NCBI GenBank assembly: GCA_015493615.1
Contig: WGCV01000057.1
Location: forward strand, 1-43,391
Direction of reading: 5' to 3'
Length of the DNA: 43,391 nucleotides
DNA from: Melioribacteraceae bacterium
GTDB taxonomy: Bacteria; Bacteroidota; Ignavibacteria; Ignavibacteriales; Melioribacteraceae
Shown here: one piece after another, positions 29,446 to 38,161 of the stretch
Numbering within the stretch: the first letter of the stretch is position 1
How the letters are laid out: every line of letters begins with the position of its first letter
Notes under the pieces: generated by a model
What the model was told of the DNA's origin: nothing
The model's database searches: none
The model's input: only the letters and a program-made list of their open reading frames with translations
Position numbers and translations under genes: made by a program

Positions 29446-30068
29446 TGCTTCGGATATTAATCGTTTTTCTCGGAGTCGCTTTTTTCGGACTTCTTCATTC
29501 GGTAATGGCTTCGCTCGGGTTTAAGCGCAAACTTGTAAAAATCATAGGCGAAAAAATTGCCTTCTACAGAATGTTTTACAATCTGTTTTCAACCGTTGTT
29601 TTTTTTGCCGTTCTTGCCCTCATTCCAAAAGAAAATCAAATCGTTTATTCTATTCCTTCCCCCTACGGGTTAATGGTTTTTGCGCTGCAGGCGCTTGCTT
29701 TTTTCGGATTGATTTGGACGGCAAAAAGTTTTGATGTTTGGGAGTTTGTGGGAGTAAAGCAGATACTACGCTATATAAAAGGCAAATACAATGTTGAAGA
29801 GTTGGACGAAACTCCCGATTTCAGAATAAGCGGCGCGTTCAAATGCTGCAGGCACCCGGCATATTTTTTCTCCATACTTTTTATAGGGCTTCGTCCCGAA
29901 ATGGATGTAACCTATTTAACGCTCTTTATTGCCGGCGCTCTTTACTTTTTGATTGGAGCTTATTTCGAAGAGAAAAAATTAGTAAGAATTTACGGCAAAG
30001 TTTACGAAGAATATCAAAAGGAAGCGCCGATGTTCCTTCCGGTGTTTTTCTTTCCCAAGCGTAAATAA
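29445..30068 (+). CDS. Isoprenylcysteine carboxyl methyltransferase-like (NnrU/PEMT-type) membrane protein
   Basis: This 207-residue inner-membrane protein starts at the ATG overlapping the rpoN stop; a TTG one codon earlier is rejected. It has hydrophobic helices at about 1-20, 40-60, 70-95 and 135-165. The C-terminal signature is CCRHPAYFFSILFIGL followed by EEKKLVRIYGKVYEEYQKE and MFLPVFF. These R-H-P...E-E...Y...P features are the S-adenosylmethionine-binding core shared by ICMT, PEMT and NnrU-like proteins. The substrate is unknown. Its coupling to rpoN is probably transcriptional convenience. Confidence 0.75.
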   Translation: MLRILIVFLGVAFFGLLHSVMASLGFKRKLVKIIGEKIAFYRMFYNLFSTVVFFAVLALIPKENQIVYSIPSPYGLMVFALQALAFFGLIWTAKSFDVWEFVGVKQILRYIKGKYNVEELDETPDFRISGAFKCCRHPAYFFSILFIGLRPEMDVTYLTLFIAGALYFLIGAYFEEKKLVRIYGKVYEEYQKEAPMFLPVFFFPKRK

Positions 30069-30176
30069 GTTTTTGCGAAATAGGAACAATAATGGTTAAT
30101 TGAAGTCTAACAATATTAATCGGAATGGACAATTTTGATTATTTTAATTTTTTAAAAATAAATTTTTAGGAAGAAA

Positions 30177-30725
30177 ATGAAAGTAAGATCAACAACAATC
30201 TTAGGAATGATACACAACGGCGTTGCTGCAATAGGGGGCGACGGACAAGTAACTTTAGGGAATACGGTTGTTAAGCACAACACAAAAAAAATCAGAAAAC
30301 TTTACGGCGGGAAAGTGATGTGCGGATTTGCCGGCTCGGCTGCAGACGCTTTTACGCTCCTAGGAAGATTCGAAGAAAAATTGGAACAGTTCCGAGGAAA
30401 TGTTGAAAGAAGCGTTGTAGAGTTAGCCGCCGACTGGAGGACCGATAAATACTTGCGCAAACTTGAGGCAATGCTCGCGGTGGTTTCGGAAGATCATACA
30501 TTTATTGTTTCCGGCAACGGAGACGTTATCGAACCGGACGACCAAATAGTTGCAATCGGTTCAGGCGGAATGTATGCGCTGGCTGCCGCAAGAATGCTGG
30601 TGAAATACAGTGATTTAAAAACCGAAGAAATCGTTCATGAAGCATTAAAAACCGCTTCCGATATTTGTATTTACACAAACGACAAAATCAATGTTGAAGT
30701 TTTAGAGGATAAGAAAGATGCATAA
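30177..30725 (+). CDS. hslV: HslV, protease subunit of the HslVU (ClpQY) complex
   Basis: This 182-residue Ntn-hydrolase peptidase forms a double ring and degrades proteins fed by HslU. The start [15 protein letters not shown] implies a short propeptide (MKVRS) removed to free Thr6 as nucleophile, the usual TT arrangement. [41 protein letters not shown] and [16 protein letters not shown] are standard family blocks. AGGAAG precedes the ATG. The end overlaps hslU by 8 bp. It lies 108 bp after the ICMT-like gene and may be a separate unit. Confidence 0.97.
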   Translation: MKVRSTTILGMIHNGVAAIGGDGQVTLGNTVVKHNTKKIRKLYGGKVMCGFAGSAADAFTLLGRFEEKLEQFRGNVERSVVELAADWRTDKYLRKLEAMLAVVSEDHTFIVSGNGDVIEPDDQIVAIGSGGMYALAAARMLVKYSDLKTEEIVHEALKTASDICIYTNDKINVEVLEDKKDA

Positions 30726-32100
30726 AAAAGTATTAATGGAAAATTTAACTCCTTCACAGATTGTAGAGGAGCTTGATAAATTTATAATCGGACAACACGA
30801 GGCAAAACGCGCCGTTGCCATTGCGTTAAGAAACAGATGGCGGCGCCAGCAGGTTGAACACACCATACGTGAAGAAATTATGCCGAACAACATAATATTA
30901 ATCGGACCGACAGGCGTTGGTAAAACCGAGATTGCGCGCCGTCTTGCAAAATTGGCAAACGCTCCTTTCATTAAGGTTGAGGCGTCCAAGTTTACAGAAG
31001 TCGGTTATGTGGGGCGCGACGTTGAAGCGATGATTCGCGATTTAACCGAGCTTTCCGTAAACATGGTTACTGCGGAAAAGAAAGAAGAAGTTTTTGAAAG
31101 AGCCGAACAAATAGCCGAAGAAAAAATTCTCGATGTTCTCATTCCTCCGGTTGCAGCTCCCGCCGGTTACAATGATAGCGATACCACAAGCTCGACGGGA
31201 GACGAATCGCTCCGTAATGCTAAAACCCGCGAATGGATGCTTGAGAAGCTCCGCAAAGGCGAACTTGACGACAAGGTAATTGAATTCGATTACACCGTTC
31301 CCGCCGCGGGAATGCATGTTTTCGGACCGACCGGGATGGACGATATGGGAATCAATCTGCAGGAAATCTTTTCCACAATGATGCCTAAAAAGAAGAAGAA
31401 ACGGAAAGCCACAATCAAGGAAGCCCGACGTATTATCGCTCAGGAGGAAGCCGAAAAGTTAATCGACACCGAAGCCGCCCAGCGGGAAGCAATCCGCCGA
31501 GTGCAGGAATCCGGAATTGTTTTTATCGACGAAATCGATAAAGTTGCCGGCGCAAGCGGAAAAGGAAGCGGACCCGACGTATCGCGCGAAGGCGTTCAGC
31601 GGGATATGCTTCCGATAGTTGAAGGCTCTACTGTAAATACCAAATACGGACCGGTTAAAACCGACCATATTCTTTTTATTGCTTCCGGAGCGTTTCATGT
31701 TGCAAAACCTTCGGATTTAATTCCCGAGTTGCAGGGACGCTTTCCGATTCGCGTTGAACTGAAAAGCTTATCGGCGGAAGATTTTGTTGAAATACTTACC
31801 AAGCCTGAAAACGCTTTGCTGAAGCAATATTCCGCGCTTCTCCGTTCCGAAAATATTCATTTGGAATTTGAGCCGGACGCTATCGAGCAAGTTGCGCAAA
31901 TTGCCGCTGAAGTTAACGAACAGGTTGAAAATATTGGCGCTCGACGTTTACACACAATTTTAACGACTCTTCTTGAGGATATTCTTTTCGATGTTCCCGA
32001 TAAGAACAAAGAAAACGACATTACAATCTCCGGCAAAATGGTGGAAGATAAACTCAACACGATTGTTAAGGACAGAGACTTAAGTAAGTATATTTTATAA
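30718..32100 (+). CDS. hslU: HslU, ATPase subunit of the HslVU protease
   Basis: This 460-residue AAA+ unfoldase feeds substrates to Hsl[22 protein letters not shown] opens the protein, Walker A is GPTGVGKT (63-70) and [12 protein letters not shown] contains the GYVG pore loop. The I-domain insertion spans about 110-245 and includes a lysine run KKKKKRKAT. Walker B is [12 protein letters not shown], with sensor parts after. The gene starts inside the hslV end, so the two are coupled; an internal ATG at 30736 is a possible alternative start. The TAA stop is followed at once by MITE-like element H, whose target duplication includes two bases of the stop codon without changing it. Confidence 0.97.
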   Translation: MHKKVLMENLTPSQIVEELDKFIIGQHEAKRAVAIALRNRWRRQQVEHTIREEIMPNNIILIGPTGVGKTEIARRLAKLANAPFIKVEASKFTEVGYVGRDVEAMIRDLTELSVNMVTAEKKEEVFERAEQIAEEKILDVLIPPVAAPAGYNDSDTTSSTGDESLRNAKTREWMLEKLRKGELDDKVIEFDYTVPAAGMHVFGPTGMDDMGINLQEIFSTMMPKKKKKRKATIKEARRIIAQEEAEKLIDTEAAQREAIRRVQESGIVFIDEIDKVAGASGKGSGPDVSREGVQRDMLPIVEGSTVNTKYGPVKTDHILFIASGAFHVAKPSDLIPELQGRFPIRVELKSLSAEDFVEILTKPENALLKQYSALLRSENIHLEFEPDAIEQVAQIAAEVNEQVENIGARRLHTILTTLLEDILFDVPDKNKENDITISGKMVEDKLNTIVKDRDLSKYIL

Positions 32101-32101
32101 T

Positions 32102-32263
32102 AGAAAGGTTTGCGTAACCTTACAATATGTCATTCTGAATGGAGCGAAGCGAAATGAAGAATCTCAGAACCAGCAATTATACCGGATTTAGAGATATTTC
32201 GGACGGCTTCTACTTTCGTAGTGACAAACTCAATATGACAATACTATTCTTTGCAAAGTTTCT
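32102..32263. mobile_element. MITE-like element H (subfamily 1, reversed)
   Basis: This element is 162 bp, with left end AGAAAGGTTTGCGTAACC and right end ATTCTTTGCAAAGTTTCT. AAT flanks it at 32099-32101 and 32264-32266. The interior is the reverse of element A: CATTCTGAATGGAGCGAAGC, then AGAGATATTTCGGACGGC. It sits directly after the hslU stop codon. Confidence 0.75.
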
Positions 32264-32274
32264 AATAGGCGTAA

Positions 32275-32294
32275 GCTCCCGGCAAAACGGGAGC
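32275..32294 (+). terminator. Probable hslVU terminator, displaced by element H
   Basis: Stem GCTCCCG (32275-32281), loop GCAAAA, CGGGAGC (32288-32294). It can be extended by GGC and GCC on the outside and is followed by GTTTCCC. It lies about 175 bp after hslU, with only the MITE-like element between, so it was probably close to the stop before that insertion. Confidence 0.55.
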
Positions 32295-32368
32295 GCCGTT
32301 TCCCATTCAATGATTTTTTCTTCCCGCTAAAATTATTAAATTTGAGTCAACTTAATTAAGGAAAATAA

Positions 32369-34750
32369 ATGAGAAAAATTACCGCAATTCTCACGATATA
32401 TTTTTTTACGCTGCTTTTTCCCTTTTCACTCTCTGCACAAAAAATAAGCGATTTAATTCAGCCGATAAAACTAAAATCGGGAGAAGAAAAATCCCTCGTT
32501 ATTTCCGACTTGTTTTATTCTACCGATTACAATCTGCGCTTTGCCGACAATAAGTTTATTAAAATAATTTATCATCGCGAAGCTAAGAAATTAACTCTCA
32601 AGCCCGATTCATCCTTTACGGGCGTTACCGTAATTAATTTCTCGTTGAACAAATATAAGTATTCCATACCTGTTTTTTGCAGAAAGGAAAGCAAAGTTAC
32701 ATTTAGGTTTGCTCCAAATAAAAAATACAAACAGCTTTCGGTGTTCGGGAGTTTTAACGATTGGAACAGACATCAATATTTTATGAAGCCGAATAAAAAC
32801 GGGCATTATTCCGTTACTATTCCGATTGAGCCGGGAAATTACCAATATAAGTTTTACGCCGATGGACTTGAATTAACCGACCCGCTCAATCCCGATTCCG
32901 TTTCCAATGGAATGGGAAGCTACAACTCTGTTTTAACCGTTGCCGATAAAGATACAACGAGGGAATTCCTTGCCCAGTTGGGACTGACAAGAAATGGGAA
33001 AAATGTTAACTTAAACTTTTACTTCGATTCACAACTCGGAATTTTACCCGATTCAAACAATGCCTTTGCATTTATTGAAAACAGTGATGTTTCATCGCGG
33101 CTAAAATTTAACGGAAAGAGATTGCTCTTAACCTTACCGCAAAAGGAGTTAAGCGGATTAAAACGAATCCGGCTTGTTGTGGATTACGGTTCCGGAATCA
33201 GCAATATGCAGACTGTTTTTCTCTACAACGGCGCGCCTCTTAAACCTCAAGATAAAATTTTCAACCTGCACGAATCAATCATCTATTCTCTTTTGATAGA
33301 CAGATTCTTTGATGGAGACAAATCCAATTCAATTCCGATTATTCACGACTCCCTTTCCTACAAAGCAAACTATATGGGAGGAGATTTTGCGGGAATAATC
33401 AAAAAACTTCAAGACGGATATTTCGACTCCCTCGGCGTTAACACAATTTGGATTTCGCCCGTTTACGATAACCCCGACAAAGCATTCAGGGAATACCCCA
33501 AGCCGCATCGCTGGTTTACCGGATACCACGGCTACTGGCCGGTAAATTCCTTCGGAACGGACGAGCATTTCGGCACAATAGCGCAGTTGAAACTGCTTGT
33601 CAAAACAGCTCACATACACGGAATTAAAATTCTTCTCGACTTTGTTTCGCATCATGTGCATCAGGATAATCCCATTTTTAAGGAACACCGTGATTGGTTC
33701 GGTTCCCTCTACTTGCCCGACGGCTCGCTCAACATCAGGCAGTGGGACAGCCACAGACTTACAACTTGGTTTGAACCTTATCTTCCCTCGTTTGATTTTA
33801 TTCATTCCGATGCGGCTGTTTCCTTTATGACCGACAACGCGCTCTGGTGGCTTAGCATTACCGGCGCCGACGGATTCCGGCACGACGCGGTTAAGCATGT
33901 GCCGAATAAGTTTTGGAGAAAATTAACAACCGAATTAAAAGCCTCAGGTTTTAAAAATCTTTATCAAATCGGCGAGACTTTCGGAAGCTACAAATTAGTA
34001 AGCTCATACGTAAATAACGGTCAGCTTAACGCTCAGTTTAACTTTAACCTCTACAATGTTGCGCAAGCAGTATTTATCGATACGAACGAAAGTTTTAAGT
34101 CATTAAACAAAGAATTGAAAAAATCCTTTTCAATTTACGGCGTAAACAACTTGATGGGGAATATCATGGATAGCCATGATAAAAACCGCTACATGGCGTA
34201 TGTGGACGGCGATATAAAATTATCCCAGTGGGACGCAACGGAAATCGGGTGGAAGAATCCGCCGAAAGTTGATCATCCCTCAAGCTACAACAAAGCCGAA
34301 CTTTATTATGCATATATGCTTTCTACTCCCGGAATCCCCGTAATTTATTACGGCAGCGAGTTCGGGATGACGGGAGCTTCCGATCCCGATAACCGGAGAA
34401 TGATGCGCTTTGAAAATTCACTTAACAAGTATGAAAAGAAGATGTTGAAAAAAGTCAGCCGGATCGTTAAAATAAGGCGTAATAATTCCGCGTTGAATTT
34501 CGGCGATTTTCTTCCGCTCCTTGTTAAACACAATGTTTATGCTTATCTACGTTCGGATATGAATCAAAGGGTCCTGGTTGTTTTGAATAAAAGCAGCGAC
34601 AAAAAAGAGAATGTGGGAATTGTGTTCCCGGCTTATATAAAGTTAAACAAGCTCCACGATTTATTGAGCGGGAAAAATATTAGAGTAAAAAATAATAAAG
34701 TATTGCTTACATTAAAACCGCTGGAGAGTAAGTTTTATATACTAAAATGA
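32369..34750 (+). CDS. Secreted alpha-amylase-family glycosidase (GH13) with CBM48-like domain
   Basis: This 793-residue protein has a signal peptide (hydrophobic 8-24, cleavage likely after LSAQ). An N-terminal beta domain is followed by a CBM48/AMPK-type glycogen-binding domain (about 108-195): VFGSFNDWNRHQY, YQYKFYADG. The GH13 barrel begins around 300 (SIIYSLLIDRFFDGD). Catalytic residues are D506 in GFRHDAVKH (nucleophile), E536 in QIGETFGS (acid/base) and D604 in MDSHDKNR. Region I is LLDFVSHHVH. A small C-terminal beta domain ends the chain (about 700-793). It should cleave alpha-1,4-glucans or maltodextrins in the periplasm or outside; neopullulanase- or cyclomaltodextrinase-like enzymes are the closest style. 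It has no T9SS sorting domain, unlike the GH13 at 38162. AAGGAAAATAA precedes the ATG. Confidence 0.9.
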   Translation: MRKITAILTIYFFTLLFPFSLSAQKISDLIQPIKLKSGEEKSLVISDLFYSTDYNLRFADNKFIKIIYHREAKKLTLKPDSSFTGVTVINFSLNKYKYSIPVFCRKESKVTFRFAPNKKYKQLSVFGSFNDWNRHQYFMKPNKNGHYSVTIPIEPGNYQYKFYADGLELTDPLNPDSVSNGMGSYNSVLTVADKDTTREFLAQLGLTRNGKNVNLNFYFDSQLGILPDSNNAFAFIENSDVSSRLKFNGKRLLLTLPQKELSGLKRIRLVVDYGSGISNMQTVFLYNGAPLKPQDKIFNLHESIIYSLLIDRFFDGDKSNSIPIIHDSLSYKANYMGGDFAGIIKKLQDGYFDSLGVNTIWISPVYDNPDKAFREYPKPHRWFTGYHGYWPVNSFGTDEHFGTIAQLKLLVKTAHIHGIKILLDFVSHHVHQDNPIFKEHRDWFGSLYLPDGSLNIRQWDSHRLTTWFEPYLPSFDFIHSDAAVSFMTDNALWWLSITGADGFRHDAVKHVPNKFWRKLTTELKASGFKNLYQIGETFGSYKLVSSYVNNGQLNAQFNFNLYNVAQAVFIDTNESFKSLNKELKKSFSIYGVNNLMGNIMDSHDKNRYMAYVDGDIKLSQWDATEIGWKNPPKVDHPSSYNKAELYYAYMLSTPGIPVIYYGSEFGMTGASDPDNRRMMRFENSLNKYEKKMLKKVSRIVKIRRNNSALNFGDFLPLLVKHNVYAYLRSDMNQRVLVVLNKSSDKKENVGIVFPAYIKLNKLHDLLSGKNIRVKNNKVLLTLKPLESKFYILK

Positions 34751-34764
34751 ATTGTGATTCAGTA

Positions 34765-34813
34765 ATGAGTTATGAGTAATGAGTAATCCGCCAAGACGGA
34801 GTAACGAGTTAAG
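34765..34813. repeat. Short heptamer array interrupted by a small palindrome
   Basis: ATGAGTT, ATGAGTA, ATGAGTA, then a further unit AT|GAGTA split by CCGCCAAGACG, then ACGAGTT. The interrupting piece is a near-palindrome of the same TCCGCC/GGCGGA type found inside the MITE-like elements (TCCGCCAAGACGGA at 34787-34800). Confidence 0.8.
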
Positions 34814-34830
34814 AGAAAAAAGCAGGAAAT

Positions 34831-35418
34831 ATGAAAATGAAACAAACTAAAACAGAAAAGAAAAAAATTACAGAGAAAGTTTTCCGCTATCCTTTTTTAG
34901 CGCAGTTAATTTATAAGCACGCCTTTTACCCCTTGATTTTATTGTTCGGGCTGCAACTGGGTTATTCGCTTTATCTTGTCGGCGCAAGCTGGGCAAACTT
35001 AATACCTGCGACAATCAATCTTATTATTCTAATTGTAATATTTAAATACTACTCTAACATTTCTAAAAATATTCCTTTTAAAATAGAACTTAAAGACAAC
35101 AAACTTACTTGCTCCGAGTTCGGTTATTCGAAAAAAGAAGTAATTCTCCCTCTTGATGAAATCAGCAGTGTTGAAGGAGGAATTTTCAGCGGCAAAGCTA
35201 CGCGCCCCGTCTATATCTTTTCAGAAAAGAACGATGTGATGATTGGCGTTCTTCCCCATCTTAAAGATTACAACAACTTTATTTCTCTTATTCTGCAAAG
35301 CGTCGATAAAGAGATGTTCAAAGATTTGGTTCAGGGAATAAACGATAAAGCAAACGAAATGATGAGCAAGCGGAGAAAAAAAAAGGCTGACAAAAATGCC
35401 AGCCCTAAAAATAAATAA
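34831..35418 (+). CDS. Hypothetical inner-membrane protein with PH-like C-terminal domain
   Basis: This 195-residue protein has a basic N-terminus (about 1-22) and two membrane helices (about 36-52, PLILLFGLQLGYSLYLV, and 58-75, IPATINLIILIVIF). A small beta-rich domain (about 82-155; FKIELKDNKLTCSEFGYSKKEVILPLDEISSV, VYIFSEKNDVMIGV) and a lysine-rich tail follow. The beta part resembles bacterial PH-like domains found after paired helices. Function is unknown. It lies after the first GH13 gene and is convergent with HU, with 5 bp between the stops. An internal GGCTG/CAGCC hairpin within the last codons may act as shared terminator. Confidence 0.65.
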   Translation: MKMKQTKTEKKKITEKVFRYPFLAQLIYKHAFYPLILLFGLQLGYSLYLVGASWANLIPATINLIILIVIFKYYSNISKNIPFKIELKDNKLTCSEFGYSKKEVILPLDEISSVEGGIFSGKATRPVYIFSEKNDVMIGVLPHLKDYNNFISLILQSVDKEMFKDLVQGINDKANEMMSKRRKKKADKNASPKNK

Positions 35419-35423
35419 TGTTG

Positions 35424-35729
35424 TTATTTTTTCTTCGGAGGAATTACAGCATCTTTACATGCTTTTGCAACTTTGAATTTAACAACTCTTTTTGCTGGAA
35501 TAACAATTGATTCGCCTGTGGCGGGATTGCGGCCTTTTCTTCTCTTTGTTTTGGCAATATAAAATTTGCCTAAGCCCGGAACAGTAAGTTCTTTAGCTTT
35601 TTTTGTCTGTTTGTAAATAAGGTCGTTGTACTCGTTCAAGAAAGTGTTAACGTCTTTCTTGGTCATATCGAGTTTTTTTGCGAGAAACTCAACTATCTGA
35701 GCTTTAGTCATTGGTTTAGCAGGTGCCAT
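35424..35729 (-). CDS. HU-family DNA-binding protein
   Basis: This 101-residue histone-like protein bends and compacts DNA. The helical N-terminal half is MTKAQIVEFLAKKLDMTKKDVNTF. The DNA-binding beta arm is GLGKFYIAKTKRRKGRNPATGESI, with the family hallmark RNPATG. A lysine-rich tail (VIPPKKK) and an added N-terminal MAPAKP make it slightly longer than classical HU (about 90). AAGGGG lies upstream of the ATG. A 176-bp gap separates it from the divergent outer-membrane protein gene. Confidence 0.93.
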   Translation of the reverse strand: MAPAKPMTKAQIVEFLAKKLDMTKKDVNTFLNEYNDLIYKQTKKAKELTVPGLGKFYIAKTKRRKGRNPATGESIVIPAKRVVKFKVAKACKDAVIPPKKK

Positions 35730-35905
35730 ATTGAACCCCTTGTTTTAGTTAATAAAGAAACGATGTGCAAAAAATAAAAATTTTTTGTTTTAAATCAAAC
35801 ATCTTTTCCTTTATTTTTAATATATAATTTAAGCGGGATTGCGCAAGTTCTTTCCCTCATAGGTGTAAATGAACCTTTTACTTTTTATTTTTTTAGGTTT
35901 TATTA

Positions 35906-37966
35906 ATGTTTAAAATCAAAATCTCTGTAAAGCGTTATTCCTTAAAGGGAATCTTATTTTTACTTTTCCTTAATCTCTCTTCGATAAATGCGCAAGATAT
36001 GAGAGGCGTCTTAACTCCTTCCGACAGTACCGGCATTGCCGATTCCACGACGACGCCGGCCGACACTCTTTTACAAAATGAAATTGACAAACGCCTTACT
36101 CCGCTTAAAAATATTGACGCTTACCTTGACGACTCCACCGGCACAGTTATAAATAAAGAGGAATATGATTTTATCGAATTTCATTCAACGGGCGATATTC
36201 TCGTAAACTATCTTCCCACGGAGAAAAACGATTTCGGCGTCTTCGGTCATCCCGATTTTTTTAATATTTACGGATTGGAAAAAACTTCTGTTTTGATTGA
36301 TGATTTACCGGCTTCAACATTAGGCGTTTTTAACTTCTACGATATTTCATTAACCGGAATCACACGAATAGAAGCGCCTTCCTTAACAAGCGGATTTCTT
36401 TACGGCAACAGAATGAACGGAGCTACTGTAAATTTTGTTAGAAAGGACTTTGCGCCTGAAAAGCCGGTTACGGAAATACGCTATTTACAAGGGGTAAACG
36501 ATGAAGGAGAAATAAACATCTTCTTTTCGCGGAAATTTTCCCGTAGATTAATCTTCTCTTTTAATGTTGCCAATAAAGCCGTTTCTTCGAGATTTACAAA
36601 CTCCGATTACTCACATTGGGGCGGCTTCGCCAGAGTTAAATACCTATCCGGGAAAAATCTGAACCTTGCTCTTACTTATTCCTATCTTCATTCCAAAATT
36701 GGATTGAACGGAGGAGTGGATTTTGATTCGATTAAAACCGGCAGTTTTGGAAATGATTACAACTCTATCTTGTACAACAGCTACCTGGCGCCCGTGCTTT
36801 TTCCGAACAGATACTTGAAAACCACGAGTAAAAAAATTGAACTCTCCGTAAACTCAAAATTTTCTGACGAGAATTTATTTTCAGCACGCATTTATTACGA
36901 CGACAACCTCCACGAGTTCCGTCAAAATGAGTCGGGTAAAATTTACCCTCGTGAAATTCCTAAAATCATTAGCGACACAGAGAATCGCAGAATCGGTTTT
37001 AACTTTGCTAATCTGCTAACTACCGATTTTATTACGCTTAAACTACTCGGCAATTATGAAAATCTTTCCGCTTCCTCTCCGCTTTTTTTCGAAAGCCGTT
37101 CTATGAATAATTTATCTTTAAGCGGAATCGCTTCCTTTTCAAAAAAAGATTTTATCTTAGTCCCTTCTCTTTTTTCGAGAACGCTCTTTTATAACGGGAG
37201 TTGGTTTTTCGGTTACGGAGGAAATCTCCGTTTCTCTCCATTCGGCAATGTAATAATCACGGGCAGCGCATCGCGTTTTCAGAAACCTTACTCGCTATTT
37301 ACTCAAGTTTATTCAATGGAAAAAGGAAGTGATTTTCTCACTTCCGAATTAAGCGTAAAATATATATGCGGCAAGTCTGTGGTTAAAGCAACCGCTTATC
37401 TCGCCTCCGAAAAAAACGCAATGTTTGCTTACTCCACCGAGCGGAGTAAACAATACTACCATCCCGAAAAAATCAAATACGCTGTGAACGATGTTTCAAC
37501 TTTCGGGATTAATTTATTTTCCGATTTTTATTACGGTAAATTTGAACTTTTCCTTAATGCCACATATAATATCAGCGCTTCGTACAAAGAGATTAAGACG
37601 CTCCCTAAGTTTTTCGCCAATGGAGGATTATATTATATCGATTCCCTCTTTTCAGATAATCTTTACTTAAAAACCGGACTCAATTTTTACTTCACCGGGA
37701 AACAGAATTTTCTTTTTTACAACTTTCAGACAAGCGACGCGGTCAGATTTTATCAAAACAGTTCCGGCGCAATTTTGCCTTTAACTTATCCCCCGACTGA
37801 GAACAACCTTACTCTCGATTTCTTCTTGTGCGGAAGAATACAAGACAGAGCAAATATCTACTTTATTTTTGAAAATTTAACTAATAAAGATTATTTTGTT
37901 GTTCCCTATTATCCGAAACAATCCCGCGGAATAAGATTTGGAGTTGAATGGGTTATATTTAATTAA
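35906..37966 (+). CDS. TonB-dependent-receptor-like outer membrane protein
   Basis: This 686-residue protein has a signal peptide (about 1-29, KGILFLLFLNLSSINAQD, cleavage after NAQ). A plug-like domain spans about 75-180: DDLPASTLGVFNFYDISLTGITRIEAPSLTSG resembles the ferric-receptor plug, where it is followed by a G-rich turn (YGNRMNGATVNFV). The remainder is an amphipathic beta-barrel of about 500 residues with repeated aromatic strand ends. It closes FENLTNKDYFVVPYYPKQSRG and a final strand ending VEWVIFN. The barrel is shorter than most TonB receptors and no TonB box or SusC-type N-terminal domain is seen, so its substrate is open. Its place between two secreted GH13 enzymes fits glucan uptake, as an inference. 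Confidence 0.75.
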   Translation: MFKIKISVKRYSLKGILFLLFLNLSSINAQDMRGVLTPSDSTGIADSTTTPADTLLQNEIDKRLTPLKNIDAYLDDSTGTVINKEEYDFIEFHSTGDILVNYLPTEKNDFGVFGHPDFFNIYGLEKTSVLIDDLPASTLGVFNFYDISLTGITRIEAPSLTSGFLYGNRMNGATVNFVRKDFAPEKPVTEIRYLQGVNDEGEINIFFSRKFSRRLIFSFNVANKAVSSRFTNSDYSHWGGFARVKYLSGKNLNLALTYSYLHSKIGLNGGVDFDSIKTGSFGNDYNSILYNSYLAPVLFPNRYLKTTSKKIELSVNSKFSDENLFSARIYYDDNLHEFRQNESGKIYPREIPKIISDTENRRIGFNFANLLTTDFITLKLLGNYENLSASSPLFFESRSMNNLSLSGIASFSKKDFILVPSLFSRTLFYNGSWFFGYGGNLRFSPFGNVIITGSASRFQKPYSLFTQVYSMEKGSDFLTSELSVKYICGKSVVKATAYLASEKNAMFAYSTERSKQYYHPEKIKYAVNDVSTFGINLFSDFYYGKFELFLNATYNISASYKEIKTLPKFFANGGLYYIDSLFSDNLYLKTGLNFYFTGKQNFLFYNFQTSDAVRFYQNSSGAILPLTYPPTENNLTLDFFLCGRIQDRANIYFIFENLTNKDYFVVPYYPKQSRGIRFGVEWVIFN

Positions 37967-38161
37967 TGTTTTCCCCTTTTACTTAATTTCTTCCGCAACA
38001 TTTTTAAGATAAAAATTTCAATTCGGGTTTTAGGGTTGAACAGATGAAATTCGATAAATAGCTGTTATTGCAGTTCATGCTCATCTGAAAAAATAGAGCC
38101 GAACAATTAACAGATTATAGAAATTGAAATTTATTTTACAATACAATAAGAGGTCTTTTTG

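Noticed and set aside
33329-33898. 189-codon frame opposite the first GH13 gene
   Set aside because: Antisense to the catalytic barrel, with no domain or ribosome site.
38159-38161. TTG codons just upstream of several genes (21420, 29442, 38159, 41190) as starts
   Set aside because: In each case an ATG a few codons downstream has better ribosome-site spacing or stop-start coupling, or begins a proper signal peptide.
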